Assembly: GCF_027622945.1 (NCBI RefSeq) | Contig: NZ_JAPZVQ010000002.1 | Span: forward strand, 396,386-460,385 | DNA: 64,000 nucleotides | Direction of reading: 5' to 3' | Origin: Glycomyces lechevalierae | Lineage (GTDB): Bacteria; Actinomycetota; Actinomycetes; Mycobacteriales; Micromonosporaceae | Shown here: piece by piece, positions 7,840 to 17,493 of the stretch | Position numbering within the stretch: the stretch's first letter is position 1 | Layout of the letters: every line of letters begins with the position of its first letter | Program-made: the position numbers and the translations under genes | The notes under the pieces: model-generated | What the model was told of the DNA's origin: nothing | What the model saw: only the letters and a program-made list of their open reading frames with translations | Database searches by the model: none

Positions 7840-8196
7840 TCAGGAGACCCGCGCGCCGAGCGGGACGTCCGCGTCGGGGGCCAGCAGCACGACCTCGTCG
7901 GTCCCCTCGACGGGGACGCCGAGCACCAGCACCTCGGACTTGAAACCGGCGATGCGCCGCGGCGGGAAGTTCACGACCGCGACCACCATGCGCCCCACCA
8001 GCGCTTCGGCGGTGTAGCGGGCGGTGATCTGCGCGCTCGACTGCTTGACGCCGTGCTCGCCGAAGTCGATCCAGAGCTTGTACGCGGGCACGCGCGCCTT
8101 CGCGTTCACCTCGGTCTTGACGACGCGTCCGGCGCGGATCTCGGTGCGGAAGAACTCCTCCGCGGTGGTCTCGGCGGTTTCGGTGGGTTCGGTCAT
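7840..8196 (-). CDS. CsaA-like tRNA-binding (OB-fold) protein
   Basis: 118 aa: a single EMAP/tRNA-binding OB fold (RAGRVVKTEVNAKARVPAYKLWIDFG, QSSAQITARYTAEALVGRMVVAVVNFPPRRIAGFKSEVLVLG, ending LGARVS). This is the size and layout of bacterial CsaA, described as a secretion-related chaperone but also a dimeric tRNA binder. Fifteen bases separate it from the allantoicase gene on the same strand, so it may be the last gene of the purine operon transcript. Confidence 0.88.
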   Translation of the reverse strand: MTEPTETAETTAEEFFRTEIRAGRVVKTEVNAKARVPAYKLWIDFGEHGVKQSSAQITARYTAEALVGRMVVAVVNFPPRRIAGFKSEVLVLGVPVEGTDEVVLLAPDADVPLGARVS

Positions 8197-8211
8197 GGCC
8201 GCAGGATAGCG

Positions 8212-9234
8212 CTAGGCCTCGTCGAAGCGCCGCCGCATTTCGGCCAGCGCGGCGTCGGTGAGGCGTCCGTAGAGGCGCAGGCGCGCCATGCCGCCGTCGG
8301 GGAAGATGTTGAGCCGCACGGAGGTCGCGGGCCTGTCGTTGCCGAGGACGAACCGGTGCGGGGTGTCCGGTCGGAGCTCGGTGCGGGGCAGGAGTTCGAA
8401 GGCGGCGCTGCCGTCGTGCGCTTCGAGCGCGGCCCAGCCGGGGGCGTTGTGCTTGAGGTGGGTGGTGTCGAGTTCGGCGACGCGGACGACGCCGCGTCCG
8501 GCGAGGCGGACGTCGAGCCATTCGTGGCCGGGTTCGCGGCGGCGGGCGGTCTCCCAGCCGTCGGCCTGGCTGGCGGGGAGGCCGGGCATGATGGCGCCGA
8601 TCGGGTTGGAGTAGAAGGCGTTCGAGGCGCCGGTGACCATGGCGCCGTTGACGAGGGCGGCGAGGTCGAGGGGCAGGTCCGCGAAGGCGGCGGGGTCGGG
8701 GACGGGGCTGCCGTGGACGCGAAGGCGGGCGATGCCGCCGTCGGGGTGCATGTTGAGGCGCACGTGGGTCCAGCGGCGGGTGTCGGGGACGGCGTACTCG
8801 TTGACGCTGTCGCCCTTGGCGTCTGACACCGGCACGAGGGGGTGCCATGTCGTGTCGAGGAGGTCGGTGAGGCCGGGGTGGCCGTCGAGCCGGCAGGCGT
8901 CGACGGAGATCTGCGGCGGGTAGTTGCCGGTGAAGTAGGCGGTGTCGACGACGATGCCGCTGACGGTGCCGGGGACGCCGAGTCGGATGATCGCCCAGTC
9001 CTGGCCGCCGCTGTTGCCAGTGGCGCTGTCGCGGCGGCGGCGGGTCTCCCAGCCGTCGTAGATCTGTCCTTTGTGGCCGAAGGTGTGGGCCTGGTGGACG
9101 ACGGGGTAGGGCCGGATGAGGCTTTCCTTCTCGGCGAAGGACTCGTCGTTGGCTGCGAGGACGGCACCGCCGAGGGTGCGGGCGGCGAGGTCGGGGAGCG
9201 CGCGCCAGTCGTCCGGGGCTTGGAGGTCGGTCAT
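8212..9234 (-). CDS. alc: Allantoicase
   Basis: 340 aa. Hydrolyses allantoate to ureidoglycolate and urea. Two tandem allantoicase repeats of about 150 aa are visible; compare [10 protein letters not shown]...WAIIRLG in the first with [23 protein letters not shown] in the second, and the paired [19 protein letters not shown] and [19 protein letters not shown]. The start ATG overlaps the allantoinase stop by 4 nt (ATGA, 9231-9234), so the two are translationally coupled. Confidence 0.95.
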   Translation of the reverse strand: MTDLQAPDDWRALPDLAARTLGGAVLAANDESFAEKESLIRPYPVVHQAHTFGHKGQIYDGWETRRRRDSATGNSGGQDWAIIRLGVPGTVSGIVVDTAYFTGNYPPQISVDACRLDGHPGLTDLLDTTWHPLVPVSDAKGDSVNEYAVPDTRRWTHVRLNMHPDGGIARLRVHGSPVPDPAAFADLPLDLAALVNGAMVTGASNAFYSNPIGAIMPGLPASQADGWETARRREPGHEWLDVRLAGRGVVRVAELDTTHLKHNAPGWAALEAHDGSAAFELLPRTELRPDTPHRFVLGNDRPATSVRLNIFPDGGMARLRLYGRLTDAALAEMRRRFDEA

Positions 9235-10616
9235 CGGGGGCTCCTTCGCAGTTGGCGGCCGCGCGGGGCGGCGTCGGTGTCGATGCGCGCGCCGCGCAGC
9301 CAGGTGGCGGCGACCGCGCCGGTGAGCGTCTCGCCGTCGTAGGGGGTGACGGGGTGGCGGTGGTGGAGGTCGGCGGCGCGGACGGTCCATGCGCGTTCGG
9401 GGTCGAACGCGACGAGGTCGGCGTCGGCTCCGGTCGCGATGCGTCCCTTGCGGTGCAGGCCGACGAGGTCGGCGGGGCCGGTGCTCATCCAGCGGACGAG
9501 GTCGGTGAGGGCGAGGCCGCGCGCGCGGGCCTCGGTCCACATCACGGGGAGCCCGAGCTGAAGCGAGGCGATGCCGCCCCAGGCGGTGGCGAAGTCGCCG
9601 GTCTTCATGTGAGGCGGGCTGGGCGAGTGGTCGGAGACGACGATGTCGATCCGGCCGTCGAGGAGTCCGGCCCAGAGGGCGTCGCGGTTGGCCTCGCCGC
9701 GGATCGGCGGGCAGCACTTGAAGGCGGTGGCGCCGTCGGGGACGCGTTCGGCGGCGAGGTGGAGGTAGTGCGGGCAGGTCTCGACGGTGATCGCGACGCC
9801 GTCGAGCCAGGCATCGTGGATGAGGTCGAGCGCTTCGGCGGCGGCGAGGTGGAGGATGTGGACGCGGGCGCCGGTGGCGCGGGCGGCGGCGATGACCTCG
9901 CGGACGGCGCTGGTCTCGGCGGCCTCGGGTCGGGTGGCGAGGAACCGGCCGAAGTCGCTTCTTGGCGATGCTTGCGAGCCATGACTGTGCACTGCGGCGT
10001 CGGCGTCGTGGAGGTGGGCGGGGTCTTCGGCGTGGACGATGAGGAGGCTGTCGAGGGCGGCGACGGTGGCGCAGGCGCGGTGGAGGCCGGCGGCGTCGAG
10101 CGGCGGGAACTCGTCGACTCCTGAAGGGGCCGTGAAGCATTTGAAGCCGAAGACGCCCGCGTCGTGGAGGCTCTTCAGATCGGCGTCGTTGCCGGGGATG
10201 GCGCCGCCCCAGAAGCCGGTGTCGACCCAGAGCTTGCCTTCGGCGGCGGCGCGCTTCGCGGCCAGCGCGGCGGTGTCCACGGTGGGCGGGAGGCTGTTGA
10301 GGGGCATGTCGACGATGGTGGTGACGCCGCCCGCGGCGGCGGCGCGGGTGGCGGTGGCGAAGCCCTCCCATTCGGTGCGGCCGGGTTCGTTGACGTGGAC
10401 GTGGGTGTCGACGAGGCCGGGGAGGAGGGCGAGGTCCTGGAGGTCTTCGGTGCGGTGGGCGGGAATGGGTTCGTCGTAGTCGCCGATGACGGCGATGCGC
10501 TCGCCGGCGATGGCGACGGCAGCGGGGCGTTCGCCGTCGGGGAGCACGGTGCGGCGGGAGCGGAGCACCAGGTCGTAGATGACCGGGGAGGAAATGTCGT
10601 AGGGGTCGGTCATCAT
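9231..10616 (-). CDS. allB: Allantoinase
   Basis: 461 aa. Opens the hydantoin ring of allantoin to give allantoate. Cyclic amidohydrolase motifs: [10 protein letters not shown] (metal His pair), [10 protein letters not shown] (carboxylated Lys), LLIVHAEDP and VHILHLA (metal His) and VVSDHSPSP (metal Asp). ATG 10616 has GGAG five bases upstream. A stretch reading GSQASPRS before [10 protein letters not shown] is coded by a 23-bp sequence repeated exactly at the folC start (9960-9982 and 31603-31625) and may be a small insertion in a surface loop. Confidence 0.95.
   Translation of the reverse strand: MMTDPYDISSPVIYDLVLRSRRTVLPDGERPAAVAIAGERIAVIGDYDEPIPAHRTEDLQDLALLPGLVDTHVHVNEPGRTEWEGFATATRAAAAGGVTTIVDMPLNSLPPTVDTAALAAKRAAAEGKLWVDTGFWGGAIPGNDADLKSLHDAGVFGFKCFTAPSGVDEFPPLDAAGLHRACATVAALDSLLIVHAEDPAHLHDADAAVHSHGSQASPRSDFGRFLATRPEAAETSAVREVIAAARATGARVHILHLAAAEALDLIHDAWLDGVAITVETCPHYLHLAAERVPDGATAFKCCPPIRGEANRDALWAGLLDGRIDIVVSDHSPSPPHMKTGDFATAWGGIASLQLGLPVMWTEARARGLALTDLVRWMSTGPADLVGLHRKGRIATGADADLVAFDPERAWTVRAADLHHRHPVTPYDGETLTGAVAATWLRGARIDTDAAPRGRQLRRSPR
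9960..9982. repeat. 23-bp exact duplicate, copy 1 (inside allantoinase)
   Basis: Identical, in the same orientation, to 31603-31625. Here it codes for SQASPR on the minus strand, in a region between conserved allantoinase motifs. The match ends abruptly on both sides. Confidence 0.7.
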
Positions 10617-10654
10617 GGTGACTCCAGGTGTTCGATCGATGACGACGTTGCTCT

Positions 10655-10703
10655 TGGAAGGACGGTGCTCATGGAAGGACGGTGCTCTTGAAAGACAGTG
10701 CAG
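10655..10703. repeat. 17-bp tandem repeat between purine genes
   Basis: Two near-perfect units (10655-10671 and 10672-10688, TGGAAGGACGGTGCTC plus A or T) and a degraded third fill most of the 103-bp gap between allantoinase and the upstream gene. A partial related unit precedes them. Could be spacer expansion or protein-binding sites; no coding sense seen. Confidence 0.6.
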
Positions 10704-10719
10704 GGGTGGTGCGGATGGC

Positions 10720-11112
10720 TTATGGGGCCTCGGCCTTCGAGGCGCGGTAGGCGCGCCAGGAGCCGTGAGCGGTGATGTCGATGAGCTCGGGCAGGTCGGC
10801 GCAGTCGTCGCGCAGGCGCATGCCGAGGGCTTCGGAGCCGTCGGCCATGCCGACGACGCCGAGTTCGAGGTCGGCCGGTTCGGCCGGCAGGAGGGAGGTG
10901 CGCAGGACCGTGAGGTCGATGTCGTAGAGCTCGCCTTCGATGGCCGCCCCTTGGCCATCGGGCGCGGACTGGAGGGCCGGGTGGTCGTCGCCGACGGAGT
11001 GCAGCCGGTAGATCGGCAGCGTCGTGGCGGGTCCGACGAAGGGCGCTCCGCCGATGAGGTGGTGGAGGTTGCCGCCTTTCATGCCGCCTCCGTTGAGGAA
11101 CATGTGGACCAT
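10720..11112 (-). CDS. Allophanate hydrolase C-terminal-like protein (gamma-glutamylcyclotransferase fold)
   Basis: 130 aa beginning [14 protein letters not shown], then [23 protein letters not shown] and [19 protein letters not shown]. This matches the stand-alone form of the C-terminal domain of allophanate hydrolase (AtzF/DUR1,2 type), which in the full enzyme acts on N-carboxycarbamate. The amidase half is absent here. In a purine cluster it may act on a urea- or ureidoglycolate-derived product; unproven. ATG 11112 has AAGGAG seven bases upstream. Confidence 0.75.
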   Translation of the reverse strand: MVHMFLNGGGMKGGNLHHLIGGAPFVGPATTLPIYRLHSVGDDHPALQSAPDGQGAAIEGELYDIDLTVLRTSLLPAEPADLELGVVGMADGSEALGMRLRDDCADLPELIDITAHGSWRAYRASKAEAP

Positions 11113-11124
11113 CGGTGGCTCCTT

Positions 11125-11315
11125 CGGTGCTCGGTCTCGGCTGGGTCTTCGGGTCTTCGGGTTCGACCCCGGCGCGGTTCGGTCGCATCGGTTTCGGTGC
11201 GGTTCGGCCGTGGCGCGGTTCCGGCTCGGGCGTCGAGGGTCTCGGTCGCTTCGGTTCGGTTCCCGCGGTCGCGGTCGTTCGGTTCGGCTGCGGCGGGTCC
11301 CGACCCGGGCCGGGC
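11125..11315. repeat. CGGTTCGG-rich spacer
   Basis: The 212-bp gap upstream of the preceding gene carries about five imperfect copies of CGGTTCSG, with no convincing start or codon pattern on either strand. Low-complexity spacer; promoter content unclear. Confidence 0.5.
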
Positions 11316-11324
11316 CGCCACTGG

Positions 11325-12344
11325 TCAGTGGTGGATGGGTCCTTCGGCCTCGGTGAGGAAGCCGGCTCGGGCGTCATTCCTGACGGCGACGATCTCGGCC
11401 AGGATCGACAGAGCGGTCTCGTCGGCGGTGCGGCCGTTGAGGTCGAGGCCGATCGGTGAGCGGAGGCGGGCGAGCGCTTCCTCGCCGACGCCGGCCTCGC
11501 GGAGCCGTTCGAGCCGGTCGCGGTGGGTGGCGCGGGAGCCGAGGGCGCCGATGTACCCAGCGTCGGAGGCGAGCGCGCGTTCGAGCAGCGGCAGGTCGAA
11601 CTTGGCGTCGTGGGTGAGGACGACGACGGCGGTCTGCGCGTCGATGTCGGTGGCGTCGAAGTGCCGGTGCGGCCAGTCGACGATCACTTCGTCAGCGTCG
11701 GGGAACCGGATCGGCGTGGCGAACACGGGCCGGGCGTCGCACACGGTGACCCTGAAGTTCAGGGACTTGGCGATGCGCACGATCGGCGCGGCGAAGTCGA
11801 CGCCGCCGTAGACGAGGAGCCGCGGGGGCGGCGTGTAGACCTCGACGGCGAACCGCCCCACGGCACCCGAGGCGGCCGGGAGGTCGATCGCGCCGAGCTC
11901 GAGGTGCCCGGCGAAGCCGTTGGCGCTGATGGCGACCGCTGCGCCGACATCGGGGCCTTCGACGGCGCGGACGAGCGAGACGGGCTCGCCCGCGAGGATC
12001 GCGTCCAGGGCGGCCCCGATCGCGGGGTCGTCGGGTTCGACCCGGACGACGAGGACGTCCATCGAGCCCTCGCAGGTGATGCCGAGGTAGAACCGCTCCT
12101 CCTCGGTCGAGCCGAACGAATCCGTTGCGGCCGTGCCGGTTTCGAGGACCTCCTGGCAGCGCACGTACACGGCGGCTTCGACGCAGCCGCCCGAGACGCC
12201 GCCCACGGCGGTGCCCTCGGCGTCGACGGCGAGCGCCGTCCCGAGCGGGCGCGGCGAGGACCCGGTGGTGGCGACGACCGAGGCGAGCGCGAACGGCCGC
12301 CCCTCGTCCATCCAGGCGCGGAGTGTCGCGGCGATGTCCCTCAT
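11325..12344 (-). CDS. xdhC: XdhC/CoxI family molybdoenzyme maturation protein
   Basis: 339 aa. XdhC-type proteins receive the molybdenum cofactor, promote its sulfuration and insert it into xanthine dehydrogenase. N-terminal XdhC/CoxI domain with ATTGSSPRPLGTALAV and GGVSGGCVEAAVY (about 25-65); C-terminal Rossmann domain with RLLVYGGVDFAAPIVRIA, VVVLTHDAKFD and GYIGALGSRATHRDRLERL. Its ATG overlaps the stop of the large xanthine dehydrogenase subunit (ATGA), fitting co-translation with its client. Confidence 0.93.
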   Translation of the reverse strand: MRDIAATLRAWMDEGRPFALASVVATTGSSPRPLGTALAVDAEGTAVGGVSGGCVEAAVYVRCQEVLETGTAATDSFGSTEEERFYLGITCEGSMDVLVVRVEPDDPAIGAALDAILAGEPVSLVRAVEGPDVGAAVAISANGFAGHLELGAIDLPAASGAVGRFAVEVYTPPPRLLVYGGVDFAAPIVRIAKSLNFRVTVCDARPVFATPIRFPDADEVIVDWPHRHFDATDIDAQTAVVVLTHDAKFDLPLLERALASDAGYIGALGSRATHRDRLERLREAGVGEEALARLRSPIGLDLNGRTADETALSILAEIVAVRNDARAGFLTEAEGPIHH

Positions 12345-14695
12345 GGCTGCCTCCCGAGGTGGGCGGTCAGGTGCTCCGGCCTGACCGGGATGTGAGTGAG
12401 CGCGAGTCCGGTCGCGTCCCGGATCGCGGCGACGATTGCGGGCGTCGACGAGAGCGTGGGCGGCTCGCCGGCGCCGCGAAGCCCGTAGGGCGCTTCGGGA
12501 TCGGCGTTCTCGACGATGCGCAGCCGCATCGGCGGCATGTCGAGGATGGTGGGGATGAGGTAGTCCGTGAAGGACGCGTTCCTCACGCGCCCCTGCTCGG
12601 TGATCATCTCCTCCATGACGGCGAGTCCGAGGCCCTGCGCCGAACCGCCGTGGATCTGCCCTTCGAGCGCGACCGGATTCATGATCTTCCCGACGTCCTG
12701 CACGCAGGTCAGGTCGACGACCTTCACCAGGCCCAGCTCGACGTCGACGTCGACCGTGGCGCGGTGCACGCACAGGGCGAGCTGGACGTGCGACTCTCCT
12801 TGGCCCGTAACGGGGTCCATCGGTTTCGTGACGCGGTGGCGGAAGACCTGGGTCGCCTCGATCGGGCCGTCCGCGAGGTCGCGGCCCTGCCAGAGCTCGC
12901 GCACGGCCTCGCAGGCGGCCTTGACCGCGCCGCCCGTCATGTACGACTGGCGGGACGCCGAAGACGACCCGGCGGAGCCGACCTTCGTGTCGTTGGGCAG
13001 CAGCTCGACCCGGTCCACGCCGAGCTCGGTGCGCGCGATCTGCGCCTGGAGGCTCCAATGCCCCTGCCCCACTTCGGCGGCGGCGGTGTGCACGAACGCC
13101 ACCGTCTCGCCGTCGACGAGTTCGAGCCGGACCCTGGCGGTCGAATAGTCGTCGAACCCTTCTGAGTAGCAGACGTTCTTGAGCCCGACGCCGTAGCCGA
13201 CCCCGCGGCGCACGCCCTCGCCGTGCGTCGTGTTGCCGGTGCCGCCGGGGAGTTCGACGATGTCGCGCGCGGCCGGCACGGCCGGAACCGGGATGTCCTT
13301 GAAGCGCCCGAGCATGTCCGCGAGCGGCGAGAACGGCCGCCCGGGGTTGGAGGGACCGCCCGCCCGCTCCGGGTCGTACGCGTCCACGATCTGCCCGGTG
13401 ATCAGCTTGGAACCCTGGGCGACCGCGTTGCGGCGCCGGAACTCCAGCGGGTGCAGACCCAGCATCTCCGCCAGGGCGTCCATCTGCGACTCGTACGCGA
13501 AGCAGGTCTGCACGCCGCCGAAGCCGCGCATCGCCCCGCACGGCGGGTTGTTCGTGCGCGCGCCCCACGCGTCGACGCTCACATGCTCGACCTCGTAGGG
13601 CCCCACCGCGAGCGACGCGGCGTTGCCCACCACCGCCTCGGTCGTGGAGGCATACGCACCGCCGTCGAGGACGATCCGCGCCTTGACATACAGCAGCTTC
13701 CCGTCCGCGTCCGCCGCGTGCTCGTACCGCATCCGCGCCGGATGCCGGTGCACATGGCCCACGAACGATTCGGCCCGGTCGTACATCATCTTCACCGGGC
13801 GGGCCGTCGCGAGCGCGAGCATCGCCATGTGGACCTGCACGGACAGGTCCTCGCGGGCCCCGAACGCGCCGCCGATCCCCGCGATCGCCATGTGGATCCG
13901 GTCCGGCTCCAGGCTCAGGCACGGCGCGATCTGCTCCAGATCCGAATGCACCCACTGCGTTGCGACGTACAGCGACACGCCGCCGTCGCCGGACGGCACC
14001 GCCACACCCGACTCGGGGCCGAGCGGCGCCTGGTCCTGCATGCCGACCACGTACTCGCGGGCGACCACCGCCGCCGGGACCTGCGCGTCAGGGTCGCCGA
14101 GCCGCACCGGCTGGTACCGGAAGACGTTCCCGGCCTCGACCGCTTCCTCAGGGTCCCAATGGGTCTCGAGCTCCTCGTACTCGACGGTGACCGCCTCGGC
14201 CGCACGGCGGGCCAGGTCGAGCGTCTCAGCGGCGACGATCGCGACCGGCTCGCCCTGGTAGTTCACCTCGTCGATCGCGAGCACCGGCTGATCGGCCTCG
14301 ATGAGTCCGTAATAGCGCTTCCCGGGGACGTCGGCGGCGGTGAGGACCGCCGCGACGCCCGGCATCGCCAGCGCGGCGGCGGTGTCGATCGAGACGAGGC
14401 GCGCGCGGGGGTGCGGGCTGCGGAGGGTGTGGCCCCACAGCATCCCGGGGAACTCGAGGTCGGAGGCGTAGTCGAAGGCGCCGTTCGCCTTCGCTGCCGC
14501 GTCGGGCCGGGTCGGGCTCGACCCGACGCCGCCCGACCGCTCTTGGAGGGGGGTCCCGACCCCGCCGGCTGCCCTTGTCGGCGGGGTCGGAGTCTTTGTG
14601 GGCGCCGTCTTTGTGGGCGCCGTCTTGGTGCGCGCGGTCGGCTCGGGCGCGGCCGCGGTCGTGCCGTTCGGTTCGCCGGCAACGGGTTCAGGCAT
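12341..14695 (-). CDS. Xanthine dehydrogenase, molybdopterin-binding subunit
   Basis: 784 aa. Oxidises hypoxanthine/xanthine to urate with the FAD and 2Fe-2S subunits coded just upstream. Molybdopterin-subunit landmarks: RPDAAAKANGAFDYASDL, GIGGAFGAREDL, GAMRGFGGVQTCFAYESQMD (substrate Arg), EVGQGHWSLQAQIA, and catalytic Glu in LRGAGEPPTLSSTPAI near the end. The first 60 residues are an unusual Pro/Thr/Lys extension with a repeating KTAPT coded by a 15-bp tandem repeat. ATG 14695 has GGGAGG six bases upstream and overlaps the next gene by 8 nt. Confidence 0.94.
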   Translation of the reverse strand: MPEPVAGEPNGTTAAAPEPTARTKTAPTKTAPTKTPTPPTRAAGGVGTPLQERSGGVGSSPTRPDAAAKANGAFDYASDLEFPGMLWGHTLRSPHPRARLVSIDTAAALAMPGVAAVLTAADVPGKRYYGLIEADQPVLAIDEVNYQGEPVAIVAAETLDLARRAAEAVTVEYEELETHWDPEEAVEAGNVFRYQPVRLGDPDAQVPAAVVAREYVVGMQDQAPLGPESGVAVPSGDGGVSLYVATQWVHSDLEQIAPCLSLEPDRIHMAIAGIGGAFGAREDLSVQVHMAMLALATARPVKMMYDRAESFVGHVHRHPARMRYEHAADADGKLLYVKARIVLDGGAYASTTEAVVGNAASLAVGPYEVEHVSVDAWGARTNNPPCGAMRGFGGVQTCFAYESQMDALAEMLGLHPLEFRRRNAVAQGSKLITGQIVDAYDPERAGGPSNPGRPFSPLADMLGRFKDIPVPAVPAARDIVELPGGTGNTTHGEGVRRGVGYGVGLKNVCYSEGFDDYSTARVRLELVDGETVAFVHTAAAEVGQGHWSLQAQIARTELGVDRVELLPNDTKVGSAGSSSASRQSYMTGGAVKAACEAVRELWQGRDLADGPIEATQVFRHRVTKPMDPVTGQGESHVQLALCVHRATVDVDVELGLVKVVDLTCVQDVGKIMNPVALEGQIHGGSAQGLGLAVMEEMITEQGRVRNASFTDYLIPTILDMPPMRLRIVENADPEAPYGLRGAGEPPTLSSTPAIVAAIRDATGLALTHIPVRPEHLTAHLGRQP
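14593..14637. repeat. 15-bp in-frame tandem repeat in xanthine dehydrogenase N-terminus
   Basis: TCTTTGTGGGCGCCG occurs twice in a row (14593-14607, 14608-14622), followed by a diverged third unit. It codes for repeated KTAPT on the minus strand and makes a flexible N-terminal extension. Confidence 0.75.
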
Positions 14696-16049
14696 CGCGG
14701 GCCTCCCTGAGGTTCGCGCTGGCGGTGGCGAGGTCGCGGGCGAGCGCCGCGGTGTCGGCGGTGCGGAGTTCGCCGCGTTCGACGACGGGTTTGCCGGCGA
14801 CGGTGAGGAGGCGCAGCGGCGCGGGCGGTCCGAGTACCAGGGCCGCAACGGGATCGGCGATGCCGGCGTGGCCGAGGCCGGTGAGGTCCCACAGGGCGAT
14901 GTCCGCCTGCTTGCCGACTTCGAGGGAGCCGACCTCGGCCTCGCGTCCGAGGACGCGGGCGCCGCCGATCGTGCCGAGGCGCAGGGCGGTGCGGGCGTCC
15001 ATCGCGTGCGGGCCGTGGAGCTGCCGCGCGGTGTAGAGCGCCTGGCGCAGCTCCTCGCCGAGGTGGCCGGCCTCCTGGCTGGCGGCGCCGTCGACGCCGA
15101 GGCCGACGGGGATGCCGGCGGCGAGCATCGCGGGGACGTCGGCGAGGCCGGTGCCCAAGCGGGCGTTGGAGGACGGGCAGTGGGCGACGCCGGTGCCGGC
15201 CGCGCCGAGGCGGCGCTGCGCGTCCGGCGTGAGGTGCACGGCGTGGGCGAGCCACGTGTCGTCGTCGATCCAGCCGACCTTGTCCATGTACTCGACCGGG
15301 TCGCAGCCGTGGACGCGTTCGCAGAACTCGGCTTCGTCCAGGGTCTCGCACAGGTGGGTGTGGAGGCGGACGCGCTTGTCGCGGGCGAGCGCGGCGGATT
15401 CGCGGAGGAGTTCGGTGGAGACGGAGAACGGCGAGCAGGGGGCGACGGCGATGCGGAGCATCGAGCCGGGCGAGGGGTCGTGGTGGCGGTCGATCGCGTC
15501 GGCGGTCGCGGCGAGCGCGGCGTCGATGTCCTCGACGATGTGGTCGGGCGGGAGGCCGCCGTCGCTGACGCCGCGGTCCATGGAGCCGCGCGCGAGGTGG
15601 AGGCGGACACCGATCTGGGCGGCGGCCGCGATCTGGACGTCGACGAGGTCGGCGGCGTGGCCGTCGGGGTAGACGTAGTGGTGGTCGGCGGCGGTGGTGC
15701 AGCCGGAGAGGGCGAGCCAGGCGAGGCCGGCGGTGTTGGAGGCGGCGACGTGCGCGGGGCCGATGCGGGCCCAGACGGGGTAGAGGTCGACGAGCCATTC
15801 GAAGAGGGTGTGGTCGGTCGCGTATCCCCTTGTGGCCCACTGGTAGAGGTGGTGGTGGGTGTTGACGAGGCCGGGCGTGGCGAGGCAGCCGGACCCGTCG
15901 ATCCGTTGCGCGCCTTCGATGTGCGGGGCCGGGCCTTCGCCGACGGCGGTGATCACGCCTTGGTCGATGACGACGTGGCCGCGAGCGTGCTCGGTCCCGG
16001 CGGCGTCCACCGCCGCAACTGCTGTGTTCTCGATCACCGTGGCGCTCAT
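14688..16049 (-). CDS. 8-oxoguanine deaminase-like amidohydrolase
   Basis: 453 aa of the ATZ/TRZ-type metal-dependent deaminases: NTHHHLYQWATRG with the metal His pair (about 63-75), RLHTHLCET, LAHAVHL, and metal Asp in GLGVDGAAS. The N-terminal strand domain and C-terminal KQADIALWDL are complete. TRGYATDHTLFEWLVDLYPVWARI resembles known 8-oxoguanine deaminases, which convert 8-oxoguanine to urate and so feed the uricase of this cluster. Guanine or another hydroxypurine substrate is possible. Overlaps both neighbours by a few bases. Confidence 0.85.
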   Translation of the reverse strand: MSATVIENTAVAAVDAAGTEHARGHVVIDQGVITAVGEGPAPHIEGAQRIDGSGCLATPGLVNTHHHLYQWATRGYATDHTLFEWLVDLYPVWARIGPAHVAASNTAGLAWLALSGCTTAADHHYVYPDGHAADLVDVQIAAAAQIGVRLHLARGSMDRGVSDGGLPPDHIVEDIDAALAATADAIDRHHDPSPGSMLRIAVAPCSPFSVSTELLRESAALARDKRVRLHTHLCETLDEAEFCERVHGCDPVEYMDKVGWIDDDTWLAHAVHLTPDAQRRLGAAGTGVAHCPSSNARLGTGLADVPAMLAAGIPVGLGVDGAASQEAGHLGEELRQALYTARQLHGPHAMDARTALRLGTIGGARVLGREAEVGSLEVGKQADIALWDLTGLGHAGIADPVAALVLGPPAPLRLLTVAGKPVVERGELRTADTAALARDLATASANLREARDA

Positions 16050-16618
16050 GGCGTGTCCTCCGTCGAATCACCCGCGGCACGTGGAATATTGGAGACATTT
16101 ATCCACTGGTTGTGGTGAAGGTGGGATCGGGCGGGTACCCGGGGCACCCCGTCTGAGATGGCTTCGGACGACATGGCTTCGGCGGCGGCGTGGACCGCGT
16201 CGATGATCTTCTCGTAGCCCGTGCACCGGCAGAGGTTCCCGGCGAGGGCTTCCCGGATCTGCGCGTCGCGCGGGTCGGGTTCGCGTTCGAGGAGGTCCGC
16301 GACCGAGACGAGCAGGCCGGGCGTGCAGAACCCGCACTGGACCGCCCCGCAGGCGATGAACGCGTCGCGCACCGGCCGGGGCACGGCCCCGACCACCGTC
16401 TTCACTTCGCGCCCTTCGCATTGCGCGGTCGCGACCAGGCACGAGCACACCGGGTCCCCGTCGAGCAGCACCGTGCACGACCCGCATTCGCCCTGCTCGC
16501 AGGCGTTCTTCGTGCCCGTGAGGCCGAGCCGGTCCCGCAGGGTCGAGAGCAGGCTCTCCCCCGGCCGGTCGATCTCGGCGACCGCGGCCTCGCCGTCGAT
16601 CCGCAGCTCCACCCTCAT
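16046..16618 (-). CDS. Xanthine dehydrogenase, 2Fe-2S subunit
   Basis: 190 aa. Plant-type ferredoxin cluster ligands CEQGECGSCTVLLDGDPVCSC (about 39-59), then the second cluster domain with CGAVQCGFCTPG and LCRCTGY. It passes electrons from the Mo site to FAD. A Cys-free tail of about 40 residues after the CTGY domain is longer than usual. ATG 16618 overlaps the FAD-subunit stop by 4 nt and its stop overlaps the deaminase start by 4 nt. Confidence 0.95.
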   Translation of the reverse strand: MRVELRIDGEAAVAEIDRPGESLLSTLRDRLGLTGTKNACEQGECGSCTVLLDGDPVCSCLVATAQCEGREVKTVVGAVPRPVRDAFIACGAVQCGFCTPGLLVSVADLLEREPDPRDAQIREALAGNLCRCTGYEKIIDAVHAAAEAMSSEAISDGVPRVPARSHLHHNQWINVSNIPRAAGDSTEDTP

Positions 16619-17493
16619 CGTCCGGCCTCCGTCCCGTGCGCGGCGGTCCAGACCCGCCGCAGCGCCCGCGCGGCGCACACCGCCAGCGCGTGGCGCCGGT
16701 ACGCGGCAGTGCCGCGCACGTCGTCGATGGGCCGCGCCGCGGCCGCGACCCGGCGGCCGAACTCCTCGGCCAGCGCGTCGTTGAAGAGGTCCGGTCGCGC
16801 CCAAGGCAGTTCGATCCGGTCCGCGTCGGGCGCGGTGAGCGGGGTGGGCCCGGCGGAGCCGATGCCGGTGCCGAGCCGCCGCGCGTCGAGGTCGAGCGCG
16901 ACCGCGAGCGAGCACACGGCGATGACCATCGCGTTGCGCGTGCCGACTTTCAGGAACTGCTGCGGCCCGAGGGCTTTGGGAACTATGACGGCGGTGATGA
17001 GCTCTCCCGGTTCGAGGACGCTGCGTTTGGGGCCGGTGAAGAAGTCCGCGATCGGGACGGTGCGCCGTCCCGCGGCGGAGGCGATCTCGATGGTCGCGCC
17101 GGTCGCGAGGAGCGGCGGGTGGCCGTCGCCGGCCGGCGAGGCCGTGGCGAGGTTGCCGCCGAGGGTGCCGCGGTTGCGGATCTGGGGCGACCCGACGGTG
17201 CGGGCCGCAGCGGCGAGGCCGGGCAGGACCGTGGCGAGTTCAGCGCAGATCCGGGCGTAGGTGACGCCGGAGCCGATGCGGATCGCCGCGCCTTCGTCGG
17301 ACCATGCGCGCAGTTCGGCGATGCGGGTGAGGTCGAGCATCGCGGCGGGCCGGGTGTGGCGGTAGTTGACGGCGACCATGAGGTCGGTGCCGCCGGCGAC
17401 CGGGACGGCCTCGGGGTGCGCGGCGAGGTCGCGCAGCGCCTCGCCGAGGTCGGCGGGGCGGTAGAAGGACGCTGTGGCCTGCGGCGCCGTCAT
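16615..17493 (-). CDS. Xanthine dehydrogenase, FAD-binding subunit
   Basis: 292 aa. FAD_binding_5 domain with VAGGTDLMV (about 33-41) and TVGSPQIRNRGTLGGNLATASPAGD (about 100-124), and a C-terminal CO-dehydrogenase flavoprotein-type domain. Together with the 2Fe-2S and Mo subunits it forms a three-subunit xanthine dehydrogenase. Overlaps neighbours by 4 nt on both sides. Confidence 0.95.
   Translation of the reverse strand: MTAPQATASFYRPADLGEALRDLAAHPEAVPVAGGTDLMVAVNYRHTRPAAMLDLTRIAELRAWSDEGAAIRIGSGVTYARICAELATVLPGLAAAARTVGSPQIRNRGTLGGNLATASPAGDGHPPLLATGATIEIASAAGRRTVPIADFFTGPKRSVLEPGELITAVIVPKALGPQQFLKVGTRNAMVIAVCSLAVALDLDARRLGTGIGSAGPTPLTAPDADRIELPWARPDLFNDALAEEFGRRVAAAARPIDDVRGTAAYRRHALAVCAARALRRVWTAAHGTEAGR

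Noticed and set aside
11079-11321. 80-codon minus-strand frame in the CGGTTCGG-rich spacer
   Set aside because: Overlaps the start of the allophanate-hydrolase-like gene, no ribosome site, low-complexity Arg/Thr/Glu composition.
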